From Microbispora bryophytorum (GTDB taxonomy: Bacteria > Actinomycetota > Actinomycetes > Streptosporangiales > Streptosporangiaceae): 64,000 nt of DNA. The notes beneath the pieces are model-generated. The model saw only the letters and a list, made by a program, of their open reading frames with translations. It ran no database searches and was not told the origin of the DNA. Below are positions 40,767 to 49,519 of the stretch, one piece after another. Position 1 is the stretch's first letter. Each line of letters begins with the position of its first letter. The translations under genes and the position numbers were made by a program. The stretch lies in the NCBI RefSeq assembly GCF_006874465.1, contig NZ_VIRL01000004.1, positions 124,001-188,000 on the forward strand. The letters run 5' to 3'.

Positions 40767-42539
40767 TCATGGGGGAACGGGCACGCCCACGGCGCGAAGA
40801 CGCTCACCGAGCGCCTTCGCCTGCGCGTCCAGGAGCGGGCTGGCCGCCACGCCTCTGCCCAGCAGTCCCCGGACGACGAAGTTCAGCGCGTGCAGGTTCG
40901 GCAGCGCGAACCGATCGATCGGGAGGTCGCCGACCTCTGGCAGCAGTTCCCTGAGCCGGTCCACGGTCAGGAACGCCGCGAGCCACGGATACCGCGCGGG
41001 GTCGCGTACCCAGACGCCGAGGTTGGCGTCGCCGCCCTTGTCGCCCGAGCGGGCGCCGGCGACCGTGCCGAGCGGCGCGATCCGCCCGGCCGCGAGATCC
41101 CCGGCGTACGGCGGGATCGCGTCGCCGGCCGCGTCGCCGGGCGGCGGCCCGCCCGCCTGCTCGCCCAGGATCGGACCGGACGGCGGCGCGTGCGGCACCT
41201 CGACGCGGACTCCGTCCACGGTCACCACCGGGAGCACGGCCCGCGCGTCGACCGACGAGGGCCAGTAGACCCCGTAGGGGGAGGCGTCGCCGGGCGGCGT
41301 CAGGCCGTAGAAGCCGGGGTAGCTCGCCAGGCCGGTCTCCACGACGGCGGAGGAGAACGCCCGCCCCGCCCTGCGCGGATCGGGGTCCATGACTGTGATC
41401 CGCAGCAGCGCGGTCCCGGCGTCGTCCCCGCCGTTCACCTCCGCATGGCCGCCACCCGCGCCGAGCGGGGTCAGTTCCACGTGGACCCGCTCGAACGACT
41501 CGCGGGGGACACGGGCCCAGAGCGCCTCCTGCGCGATCCTGGCCTTGGCCGCGATGCCGAGGCCGGTCAGCACGAGCGTCATCGTGTTGCGGTGGCCGCC
41601 GAGGTAGGTGACGGCGACCTTCAGCGTCTCCGGCGGGGGCTCGCCGCGCACGCCCGTGATCCTGACCCGGTCGGGGCCCTCCTGCTCCAGCCGGATGGTG
41701 TCGAACCGGGCGGTCACGTCCGGCCCGAGGTAGCGGGGCGAGGCGATCTCGTACAGCAGTTGCGCGGTCACGGTCCCGGTCGAGACCAGCCCGCCGGTGC
41801 CGGGGTGCTTGGTGATCACGCTCGACCCGTCGGCGTACAGCTCGGCGATGGGGAAGCCGCAGTGGGCGAGGTCGGGCACCTCCTCGAAGAAGGCGTAGTT
41901 GCCGCCGGTCGCCTGGCAGCCGCACTCGATCACATGCCCGGCGACGACGGAACCGGCCAGCGGGTCGAGGTCGCTCGGATCCCAGCCGAACCACCACATG
42001 CCGGGCCCGGTGACCAAGGCGGCGTCGGTGACCCGCCCGGTCACGACGACGTCCGCGCCGTGCTCCAGCGCCACGGCGATCGGCCGGCCGCCCAGGTAGG
42101 CGTTGGCGGTGAGCGGGGCCGCCCGCAGGGTCTCGCCGGTGTCCGCGTGGACCGGCGGTTCGGCGAGCGGCATGAGGTCGTCGCCGGTGACGTGGGCGAC
42201 GGACGCCCGCAGCCCGAGCCGGTCGGCCAGGGCCGAGACCGCCTCCGCGCACCCGGCCGGATCGAGGCCGCCCGCGTTGGCGACGACCTTGATGCCCCGG
42301 TCGAGGCAGGTGCCCAGGACCTGCTCCATCTGCGTGAGGAACGTACGCGCGTAGCCGGGACGGCCCTTGAGCCGGTTGCCGGCGAGGATCGACATGGTGA
42401 GCTCGGCCAGCCAGTCGCCCGTCAGCACGTCGATGGGCCCGCCCTCGACCATCTCCTCGGCGGCCGACAGCCGGTCGCCGTAGAAGCCGCCGCAGTTAGC
42501 GACCCGCATCGGTCCCGGCCGTCCGGCCCCCGCCGTCAT
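40767..42539 (-). CDS. AtuA-like protein (DUF1446)
   Basis: 590 residues in two parts. Residues about 11-450 are the DUF1446 domain: NCGGFYGDRLSAAEEMVEGG, GADVVVTGRVTDAALVTGP, GHVIECGCQATGGNYAFF. The C-terminal 110 residues are the small AtuA-C domain: TVAGARSGDKGGDANLGVWVRD. AtuA belongs to the acyclic terpene utilisation cluster of Pseudomonas, but its reaction is unknown and relatives accompany other acyl-CoA carboxylases. Last gene of the operon; its ATG overlaps the hydratase stop (ATGA at 42536-42539). It may act on the same hydroxyacyl- or acyl-CoA intermediate. Confidence 0.86.
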   Translation of the reverse strand: MTAGAGRPGPMRVANCGGFYGDRLSAAEEMVEGGPIDVLTGDWLAELTMSILAGNRLKGRPGYARTFLTQMEQVLGTCLDRGIKVVANAGGLDPAGCAEAVSALADRLGLRASVAHVTGDDLMPLAEPPVHADTGETLRAAPLTANAYLGGRPIAVALEHGADVVVTGRVTDAALVTGPGMWWFGWDPSDLDPLAGSVVAGHVIECGCQATGGNYAFFEEVPDLAHCGFPIAELYADGSSVITKHPGTGGLVSTGTVTAQLLYEIASPRYLGPDVTARFDTIRLEQEGPDRVRITGVRGEPPPETLKVAVTYLGGHRNTMTLVLTGLGIAAKARIAQEALWARVPRESFERVHVELTPLGAGGGHAEVNGGDDAGTALLRITVMDPDPRRAGRAFSSAVVETGLASYPGFYGLTPPGDASPYGVYWPSSVDARAVLPVVTVDGVRVEVPHAPPSGPILGEQAGGPPPGDAAGDAIPPYAGDLAAGRIAPLGTVAGARSGDKGGDANLGVWVRDPARYPWLAAFLTVDRLRELLPEVGDLPIDRFALPNLHALNFVVRGLLGRGVAASPLLDAQAKALGERLRAVGVPVPP

Positions 42540-43351
42540 CGCCCGGCGTTCCTGTGAACGGTGTCCGCGGCCGGGACCTCGGCGGGAACCCAGGCAGCGG
42601 GCCGTTTCTCCGCGAAGGCCCGGATGCCCTCCTGCCCCTCCTCGGAGGTGAAGCGCTCGGCCGACAGCGCGGCCATCGCGCGGAACGCCTCCTCGACCGG
42701 CAGCAGCGGCACCTCCCGCACGAGCCGCTTGGTGATCGACAGCGCCTCGGGGCCGCCGCGCAGCAGCATGCCGGTGTAGTGCGCCACGGTCGCGTCGAGG
42801 TCCTCCTCCGGGACGGCCCGGGTCAGCAGGCCGATCTCCACGGCGCGTTCGGCGGTGAAGACCTCGCCGGTGAGGAAATACTCGGCCGCGGCCCGGGGCT
42901 CCAGGCGGCGCAGGCAGGTGACCGCGATCATGGCGGGGACCACCCCGAGCCGCACCTCGGTGAAGGCGAACGACGCGGTCGCCGGGGCGACGGCGAAGTC
43001 ACAGGCCGCGACCAGCCCGAGGCCGCCCGCCCGCGCCGTGCCGTTCAGGCGGCACACGACCGGCTTCGGGCTCTCCCAGATCCGCAGCATGATGTCGGGG
43101 AACGACGCGGTGACCGGCGCGCCTCCGCCGCGCTGCTCCTTCAGGTCGGCGCCCGCGCAGAACACCGGTCCCGTGCCGGTCAGCACGACGACCCGTACGG
43201 CGGGCTCGTCCAGCGCACACGACAGGGCGTCGTCGAGCTGCCCCAGCAGCCGGGACGACAGGGCGTTGCGGTTGTGCGGCGAGTCGAGCGTGATCGTGGC
43301 CACGCCGCCCGCCTGCTCCCGGCGTACCAGCACCTCCTGGGGCTCGCTCAC
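42536..43351 (-). CDS. Enoyl-CoA hydratase (methylglutaconyl/isohexenylglutaconyl type)
   Basis: 271 residues of the crotonase fold. The oxyanion-hole motif is VFCAGADLKEQ, the second is GLGLVAACDFAVAP, and the catalytic Glu lies in FAFTEVRLGVVPA. Because it follows a carboxylase pair it probably hydrates a glutaconyl-CoA-type product made by that carboxylase. Its start overlaps the upstream gene's stop by four bases and its own stop overlaps the AtuA-like start, so the three are translationally coupled. The leucine-type locus at 14.5-20.3 kb lacks a hydratase, so this enzyme might serve both pathways. Confidence 0.9.
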   Translation of the reverse strand: MSEPQEVLVRREQAGGVATITLDSPHNRNALSSRLLGQLDDALSCALDEPAVRVVVLTGTGPVFCAGADLKEQRGGGAPVTASFPDIMLRIWESPKPVVCRLNGTARAGGLGLVAACDFAVAPATASFAFTEVRLGVVPAMIAVTCLRRLEPRAAAEYFLTGEVFTAERAVEIGLLTRAVPEEDLDATVAHYTGMLLRGGPEALSITKRLVREVPLLPVEEAFRAMAALSAERFTSEEGQEGIRAFAEKRPAAWVPAEVPAADTVHRNAGR

Positions 43352-45711
43352 GGCTGCGTCGCCTCCCCGCCCGGATTCGCGCCGATCTCCCTGCCGATCT
43401 CCCCGCCTATCTCTGGGCCGATCTCTGGACCGATCTCCGTGCTGAACGCTGCGCCGGTCTCCGGGCTGATCCCTGCGCTCGTCTCCGGGCTCGTCTCCCG
43501 GCTCGTCTCCGGGCTTGTCTCCGGGCTTGTCTCCGGGGTTGTTGCCGGGCGGCCGTCCGCGCCGGGGTGGTCGCCGCGATCCGGGTCCGAACCCGCACCG
43601 GTCGCCGGGCCGGCTGCGGCACCCGGCTCCGGTGCGGGCCCTGTCGCGAGCTCCGTCGCGGGCTCGGGCGTGGGCCCTGTCGTGGGCCCTGTCGTGGGCT
43701 CTGTCGTGGGCGCCGTTCCGGTGGCGTCCGCGTGCGGGCCGCCGTCCGGTTCCCCCGGCGGCGACGGCTCGATGACGGCGAGCGGCACGCCCGCCTCGAC
43801 CTGCGCGCCCGGCGTCACGTGCAGCGCGGCCACCGTGCCCGAGGCGGGGGACACGATCAGGTGCTCCATCTTCATCGCCTCCAGCACGACCACCGGCTGC
43901 CCGGCCTCGACCACGTCACCGGGCTTGACCTCGACACGCAGGACCGTACCCGGCATCGGGGCGGGAAGTGCTCCCGGCGTCACGCGGGCGGCAGGCTCGG
44001 GCAGCCGCTCGACCGGGGTGAGCCGCACCGGACCGAGCGGGGAATCGACATGCACCGCGCCGGGGCGAACGCCGGGGTAGGCGGCCACTTCGAAGGCGTG
44101 CCGCAGGCCCGCCGTCTCCAGCACCACCCGGCCGGGGTCCACCGCCACAAGCGTGACGTCGTCGAAGCCCTCGGCCCGCATCCCGTCTCTGGTCAGCCGG
44201 TAGGCGATCTCCAGGCGCCCGCCGTCCTCGGCGTGGAACACCGCGCGCTGCGGCTGGGACGGGACGTTGCGCCAGCCGCTCGGCAGCCCGCCGAGCACGC
44301 CGTCGCGCCGGGCGGCCGCGCGGTTGGCCGCCGCCCCGGCGAGCGCCGCCGCGAGCGCGGACAGCCGTACGGCCTCGGGACCGGCGAGCGGGGCCGGTGC
44401 GGGATGCCGGTCGAGGAAGCCGGTGTCGAGCGCCCCGGACAGGAAGTCAGGGTGCCGCAGCACTCCCACGAGCAGGTCGCGGTTGGTCGTCAGCCCGTGG
44501 ATGCGCGCCCGCGCGAGCGCGTCCGCCAGCCGACGGGCCGCCTCCGCCCGGTCCCGGCCGTATGAGACGACCTTGGCGAGCATCGGGTCGTAGTGGACGC
44601 CGATCTCCGAGCCGGAGAGCACTCCCGAGTCGAGCCGCAGCCGTGCCCCGAGCCCGAACTCGCCGTCCACGCCGGGGATCTCGAAACGGTGCAGCACGCC
44701 GCTCTGCGGGCGGCCCGTGGAGTCCTCCGCGTAGAGGCGGGCCTCGATCGCGTGACCGACCGGGCTCGGCGGCAGCGCGGCGAGATGGGCGCCCTCGGCC
44801 ACCTCGATCTGCAGCCGGACCAGGTCGACCCCGTAGACGCACTCGGTGACCGGGTGCTCCACCTGGAGGCGGGTGTTCATCTCCAGGAAGAAGAAGCCCT
44901 CGTCCGACAGCAGGAACTCGACGGTGCCCGCGCCCTGGTAGCCGATCGCGCGGGCGGCCCGGATCGCCGCCTCGCTCAGCTCGCGCCGCAGCTCGGGGGT
45001 GACCGCGGGAGAGGGGGCCTCCTCGATCACCTTCTGGTGGCGGCGCTGGATCGAGCACTCGCGCTCGCCGAGCGCCCAGACCGTGCCGTGGGCGTCGGCG
45101 AGGATCTGCACCTCGATGTGGCGGGCGCCCTCCAGCAGCGGCTCGGCGAACAGCGTCCCGTCGCCGAAGGCCGACAGCGCCTCCCGCCGGGCCGACTCGA
45201 CGGCCCCGGCCAGATCGGCCGGATCGCGCACCACCCGCATGCCGCGCCCGCCGCCGCCCGCCGACGCCTTGACCAGCACGGGGGCCGTCACCTCCACCGG
45301 GCCGTCCGGGGACAGCGGGATGGTCGGCAGGACCGGCACGCCGGCCTCCGCCATCAGCGCCTTGGCCTCGATCTTCCTGCCCATCGCGGCGACGGCCTCG
45401 GGGGAGGGGCCGATCCAGGTCAGCCCGTCGTCCAGCACGGCGCGGGCGAAGCCGGCGTTCTCCGACAGGAAGCCGTACCCGGGGTGGACCGCGTCGGCTC
45501 CCGACCTGCGGGCCGCCTCGACGATCCGCTCCGGGTCGAGGTACGCCAGGGGGGCGCCCAGCCGTACGGCCTGGTCGGCCTCGGCGGTGTGCGGGGCGGA
45601 CGCGTCGGCGTCGGTGAAGACGGCGACGGTCTGGATTCCCAGCTCCCGGCAGGTGCGGAAGACCCGGCGGGCGATCTCCCCGCGGTTCGCGACCAGCAGC
45701 CGCCCGATCAT
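43348..45711 (-). CDS. Acyl-CoA carboxylase alpha (biotin carboxylase + BCCP) with repetitive C-terminal tail
   Basis: 787 residues. Biotin carboxylase motifs: VANRGEIARRVFRTC, KASAGGGGRGMRVV, ERECSIQRRHQKVIEEAPSP and [15 protein letters not shown]. The biotinyl domain has VVLEAMKMEHLI with Lys614 as the biotin site and should end near residue 650. About 137 further residues follow: an acidic Pro/Thr run (TEPTTGPTTGPTPEPATE), then ETSP units and finally GPEI-type units, encoded by 12-bp tandem repeats. The tail has no counterpart in relatives. Its stop overlaps the hydratase start. Substrate may be geranyl-, methylcrotonyl- or another branched enoyl-CoA. Confidence 0.9.
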   Translation of the reverse strand: MIGRLLVANRGEIARRVFRTCRELGIQTVAVFTDADASAPHTAEADQAVRLGAPLAYLDPERIVEAARRSGADAVHPGYGFLSENAGFARAVLDDGLTWIGPSPEAVAAMGRKIEAKALMAEAGVPVLPTIPLSPDGPVEVTAPVLVKASAGGGGRGMRVVRDPADLAGAVESARREALSAFGDGTLFAEPLLEGARHIEVQILADAHGTVWALGERECSIQRRHQKVIEEAPSPAVTPELRRELSEAAIRAARAIGYQGAGTVEFLLSDEGFFFLEMNTRLQVEHPVTECVYGVDLVRLQIEVAEGAHLAALPPSPVGHAIEARLYAEDSTGRPQSGVLHRFEIPGVDGEFGLGARLRLDSGVLSGSEIGVHYDPMLAKVVSYGRDRAEAARRLADALARARIHGLTTNRDLLVGVLRHPDFLSGALDTGFLDRHPAPAPLAGPEAVRLSALAAALAGAAANRAAARRDGVLGGLPSGWRNVPSQPQRAVFHAEDGGRLEIAYRLTRDGMRAEGFDDVTLVAVDPGRVVLETAGLRHAFEVAAYPGVRPGAVHVDSPLGPVRLTPVERLPEPAARVTPGALPAPMPGTVLRVEVKPGDVVEAGQPVVVLEAMKMEHLIVSPASGTVAALHVTPGAQVEAGVPLAVIEPSPPGEPDGGPHADATGTAPTTEPTTGPTTGPTPEPATELATGPAPEPGAAAGPATGAGSDPDRGDHPGADGRPATTPETSPETSPETSRETSPETSAGISPETGAAFSTEIGPEIGPEIGGEIGREIGANPGGEATQP
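43351..43520 (-). repeat. 12-bp tandem repeats encoding the carboxylase tail
   Basis: Two adjacent arrays of imperfect 12-bp units read in the gene's frame as (ETSP)n and (GPEI)n. Slippage here would change tail length without breaking the frame. Confidence 0.7.
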
Positions 45712-45794
45712 GACCCCTCATCCCCGTCGATCTGCGTGAAAACGGTGCCGGTGAAACCGGTGCTGATGAAAACGCTGCCGATGAGCATGCCCGG

Positions 45795-47393
45795 TCACAT
45801 CCGGAAGACGCCGTAGCCGGCCCGGCCCGCGTCCGGCCCTCCCGCCACCGCCGACAGGCACAGCCCGAGCACCGTACGGGTGTCGCGGGGGTCGATGACC
45901 CCGTCGTCGTACAGCCGGCCGGACAGGAAGAACGCCGCCGACTCCGACTCGATCTGCGCCTCGACCGCCGCGCGCATCGCCGCGTCGGCCTCCTCGTCGT
46001 AGACCTGCTCCCGCGCCTGGGCGGCGGCCCGGCCCACGATCGACATGACCCCCGCGAGCTGGGCCGGCCCCATGACGGCCGACTTGGCGCTCGGCCAGCT
46101 GAACAGGAAGCGGGGGTCGTAGGCCCGCCCGCACATGCCGTAGTTGCCCGCGCCGTAGGAGGCGCCCATGACGATCGTGATGTGCGGCACGGTCGAGTTG
46201 GCCACCGCGTTGATCATCAGCGCGCCGTGCTTGATGATGCCGCTCTGCTCGTACTCCCTGCCGACCATGTACCCCGTGGTGTTCTGCAGGAAGACCAGCG
46301 GAGTACGCGACTGGTTGGCGAGCTGGATGAACTGGGCGGCCTTCTGGGACTCCGCGCCGAACAGCACGCCGCTGGCGTTGGCGAGGACCCCGACCGGGTG
46401 GCCGTGGACGCTCGCCCACCCGGTGACCAGGCTCGGCCCGTAGAGCGGCTTGAACTCGTCGAAGTCGCTGCCGTCCACCACCCGGGCCAGGACCTCGCGG
46501 GGGTCGAAGGGGACCTTCAGGTCCTCCGGCACGATCCCCAGCAGTTCGTCCTCGTCGTGCAGCGGGGCCGCGTAGCCGGAGGCGGGAACGTTCCCGCTCG
46601 TGCGCCGGTTGAGCCGCCGCACGATGCGGCGGCCGATCCGCAGCGCGTCGTACTCGTCGACGGCGAGGTGGTCGGCCAGCCCCGAGGCCCGCGCGTGCAT
46701 CTCCGCGCCGCCCAGCGACTCGTCGTCGGACTCCTCGCCGGTCGCCATCTTCACCAGGGGCGGGCCGCCGAGGAACACCTTGGCCCGCTCCCGCACCATG
46801 ACGACGTGGTCGCTCAGGCCCGGCACGTACGCGCCGCCCGCGGTGGCGTTGCCGAAGACCAGCGCGATCGTCGGGATGCCTTCGGCCGACAGCCGGGTCA
46901 GGTCGCGGAAGACCTGGCCGCCGGGGATGAAGATGTCCTTCTGCGACGGCAGGTCCGCGCCGCCCGACTCCACCAGGTTCACGTACGGCATGCGGTTGCG
47001 CAGCGCGATCTCGGCGGCGCGCAGCGTCTTGCGCAGCGTCCAGGGGTTGGACGCGCCGCCGCGCACGGTCGGGTCGCTGGCCGTGACGACGCACTGGACG
47101 CCCTCGATCACCCCGATGCCGGTCACGACGCTCGCGCCGACGGGATACTCGGTGCCCCAGGCCGCCAGCGGGGACAGCTCCAGGAACGGCGAGTCGGGGT
47201 CGACGAGCAGTTCGATCCGCTCGCGGGGGAGCAGCTTGCCGCGCTCCCGGTGCCGCTCGACGTACTTGGGCCCGCCTCCGGCGACGGCCTTGGCCTGCTC
47301 GGCATCGAGCTCGGCGAGCTTCGCCAGCATGGCCTCGCGCCGCGTCCCGTACTCGCCGCTGGAGGCGTCCAGCCGGCTCACGAGCACCGTCAT
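45795..47393 (-). CDS. Acyl-CoA carboxylase beta (carboxyltransferase), second copy
   Basis: 532 residues. It has the acyl-CoA carboxyltransferase folds [84 protein letters not shown] and GASYGAGNYGMCGRAYDPRFL. The ESGGADLPSQ(K)D form differs from the [14 protein letters not shown] of the first copy and is the type found in geranyl-CoA/other branched-enoyl-CoA carboxylases and in uncharacterised actinobacterial acyl-CoA carboxylases. First gene of the four-gene minus-strand operon; 83 bases separate it from the alpha subunit. The ATG at 47393 lacks a strong ribosome site, but the frame upstream is not conserved protein. Confidence 0.87.
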   Translation of the reverse strand: MTVLVSRLDASSGEYGTRREAMLAKLAELDAEQAKAVAGGGPKYVERHRERGKLLPRERIELLVDPDSPFLELSPLAAWGTEYPVGASVVTGIGVIEGVQCVVTASDPTVRGGASNPWTLRKTLRAAEIALRNRMPYVNLVESGGADLPSQKDIFIPGGQVFRDLTRLSAEGIPTIALVFGNATAGGAYVPGLSDHVVMVRERAKVFLGGPPLVKMATGEESDDESLGGAEMHARASGLADHLAVDEYDALRIGRRIVRRLNRRTSGNVPASGYAAPLHDEDELLGIVPEDLKVPFDPREVLARVVDGSDFDEFKPLYGPSLVTGWASVHGHPVGVLANASGVLFGAESQKAAQFIQLANQSRTPLVFLQNTTGYMVGREYEQSGIIKHGALMINAVANSTVPHITIVMGASYGAGNYGMCGRAYDPRFLFSWPSAKSAVMGPAQLAGVMSIVGRAAAQAREQVYDEEADAAMRAAVEAQIESESAAFFLSGRLYDDGVIDPRDTRTVLGLCLSAVAGGPDAGRAGYGVFRM

Positions 47394-47563
47394 GGCGCCA
47401 CCGAACCGAGTTCTGTCACGTGATGATCCTCCGTGGTGAGCCGCCGTCACGTCAACGAGCCGGGGCCGGACTCCGGACCGGTTTCCGCCCCGTCCGAATC
47501 CGCCCCAACTCAACAACCCCAACTCAATCAGCCCCGACTGAGCCGGCCCCGACGCCTCGCGGA

Positions 47564-49465
47564 TCAGCCACAGTGCGACCACGCGCTGCTCCAGGCGGCG
47601 GTACCGTAGCCGCCGCCCCAGATGACGCACTTGCCCTTGGCCGCCAGCCGGAGCGGACCGGCGTAGGTCGTGTAGCTGCCGGAGTCGGTCGAAGACGATC
47701 CGCCCTGGACCTTCAGCACCGCACTCATCTTGATCTTCCCGGCCACGACGTACTTCGACATGGTGATCACGCAGTTGTAGCCGTTGGACGCGTTGTAGAG
47801 CAGGTACGTCGTCGCCTGTCCGTACGAGTGCGAGTCGACGACGGCGTAGCCGCCGCCGCACACTCCCGCGGCGGTGTACGGGTTGGGCTTGGGCGCCGCG
47901 GTCTTCGTCGGGGTGGCCTTAGCCGTGGAGCTGGGCTTGGGCGCCGCGGTGGTCTTCGCCGGAGCAGGCGTGGTCTTCGCGGGCGCAGGCGTGGTCTGCG
48001 TCGGCGTGGTGACCTTGTGGGTGGGCCTGACCTGGGTCGACGCGTGGGAGGGCGAGGGTTGCGCCCGGCGGGTGCGCGCGGGGGAGGCCGACGGCTTCGG
48101 CCCCACGTTCGGCCGGTGGGCCGAGGGACCCGGCGAGGGCTTCCTGTCTTTCGGCCGCGCGGGGGTGGTGACCAGCTCGGACGGCTGCGGGATGGGCATC
48201 TCGGCGTCCTGGGACGGCGTCACCATGGGCGAGGTCACCGACGGCGACTCGGCGGGGCCGAGGGCGTCCTCCGAGGAGATCTGCTGGGCGGACACCCACG
48301 TCGGCACGAGGAAGGCCGCCGCCGCGAGGAGCGACACCCCGATCCCGGCCGCCGTCCACGTCAGCACCGGCCGCGGCGGCCGCGACCCGTCGGGGCCGGA
48401 GCGGCGCCGTGCGCGCGGTGTGGACGGCGTGGACGCTCCGGCGCCCTGCGGCCCCGGGCCCGGCGCATGCGGCCCGGGCACGGGCGGGCCCGGCGCATGC
48501 GGCCCAGGTGCCGGTGCGGGGCCCTGCGGTCCCGGTATGGGGGCATGCGGAGCGGCGCCGTACGGCCCCGGTCCGGGCACGTGCGGTCCGGGCACGTGCG
48601 GTCCGGGCGGATGCGGGCCCGGCATCTGCGGCCCGGGTGCGGCGGCGGGCCGTACGGGCACGGTGGGCTGCCCGGTGAGCCGCGCGCCCACCTCCTCGGC
48701 CGAGGGGCGCAGCGCGGGGTCCTTCGACAGGCACGCGGCGACGATGTCCCGCAGGGGCGCCGCGAGGTCGCCCAGATCGGGCGGCGAGTTCAGGATCCGG
48801 GTGATCACCGAGGGGATCGTGTCCGCTCCGAAGGCGGGCCTGCCGGTGGCGGCGAACACCATCGTGACGCCCCAGGCGAACATGTCGGCGGGCGCGCCCG
48901 CCGTGCCGCCGGAGAGCACCTCGGGGGCGAGGTAGGCGGGCGTGCCGATGGACGCGCCGGTCGCGGTGGACTGCGGCGAGTCGGGCGCCCTGGCCACCCC
49001 GAAGTCGATGACGACGGGGCCTTCGGGGCCCATCAGGACGTTGGCCGGCTTGAAGTCGCGGTGGGTGATGCCCGCCCGGTGGATGGCGGCCAGCGCCGTC
49101 GTCGTGCTGATGGCGAGCCGTTCGAGCGCGGCGCCCCGGCGCGGCCCCTCCCGGTCGACGAGCTGCCGCAGCGAAGGACCGGACACGAACTCGCTGACGA
49201 TGAACGGCTGGTTGCCGGCGAGGTCGGCGTACAGGACGGGGGCCGTGCAGAAGGGCGCGACCCGCTGCGCCAGCGCGACCTCGCGCAGGAACCGCTCCCG
49301 CGCCTCCGGATCGGCCGTCAGCCGGGTGTGCAGCAACTTGATCGCGACCTGCTCGCCCGCCGGGCCGCGCCCGAGGAAGACGACGCCCTGGCCGCCCTCT
49401 CCGAGCCGGTCGACGAGCGTGAACGGGCCCAGGCGGTCGGGATCCCCAGCCTCTAACGCCACCAT
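47564..49465 (-). CDS. Membrane Ser/Thr protein kinase with extracellular domain
   Basis: 633 residues. Kinase domain residues 12-265: GEGGQGVVFLG loop, VAIK (Lys43), HRDFKPANVLM (135-144), VVIDFGVAR (DFG 154-156) and GTPAYLAPE. A Pro/Gly/His-rich linker (GPHxPGP repeats, about 275-350) leads to one membrane helix (about 367-390). Outside the membrane lie a long Ser/Thr/Pro stalk and a compact C-terminal domain with two Cys pairs (CGGG ... YNCVI, KCVIWGG ... SHCG). HRD is followed by F instead of the common I/V/L, which is frequent in actinobacterial PknB-like kinases. The extracellular domain may bind a cell-wall ligand; it is not a PASTA repeat. Confidence 0.9.
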   Translation of the reverse strand: MVALEAGDPDRLGPFTLVDRLGEGGQGVVFLGRGPAGEQVAIKLLHTRLTADPEARERFLREVALAQRVAPFCTAPVLYADLAGNQPFIVSEFVSGPSLRQLVDREGPRRGAALERLAISTTTALAAIHRAGITHRDFKPANVLMGPEGPVVIDFGVARAPDSPQSTATGASIGTPAYLAPEVLSGGTAGAPADMFAWGVTMVFAATGRPAFGADTIPSVITRILNSPPDLGDLAAPLRDIVAACLSKDPALRPSAEEVGARLTGQPTVPVRPAAAPGPQMPGPHPPGPHVPGPHVPGPGPYGAAPHAPIPGPQGPAPAPGPHAPGPPVPGPHAPGPGPQGAGASTPSTPRARRRSGPDGSRPPRPVLTWTAAGIGVSLLAAAAFLVPTWVSAQQISSEDALGPAESPSVTSPMVTPSQDAEMPIPQPSELVTTPARPKDRKPSPGPSAHRPNVGPKPSASPARTRRAQPSPSHASTQVRPTHKVTTPTQTTPAPAKTTPAPAKTTAAPKPSSTAKATPTKTAAPKPNPYTAAGVCGGGYAVVDSHSYGQATTYLLYNASNGYNCVITMSKYVVAGKIKMSAVLKVQGGSSSTDSGSYTTYAGPLRLAAKGKCVIWGGGYGTAAWSSAWSHCG

Positions 49466-49519
49466 CGCCCCCGATTACACCGCAACCTTACAAATAATGG
49501 GACCAAACGCTACCAGTGG

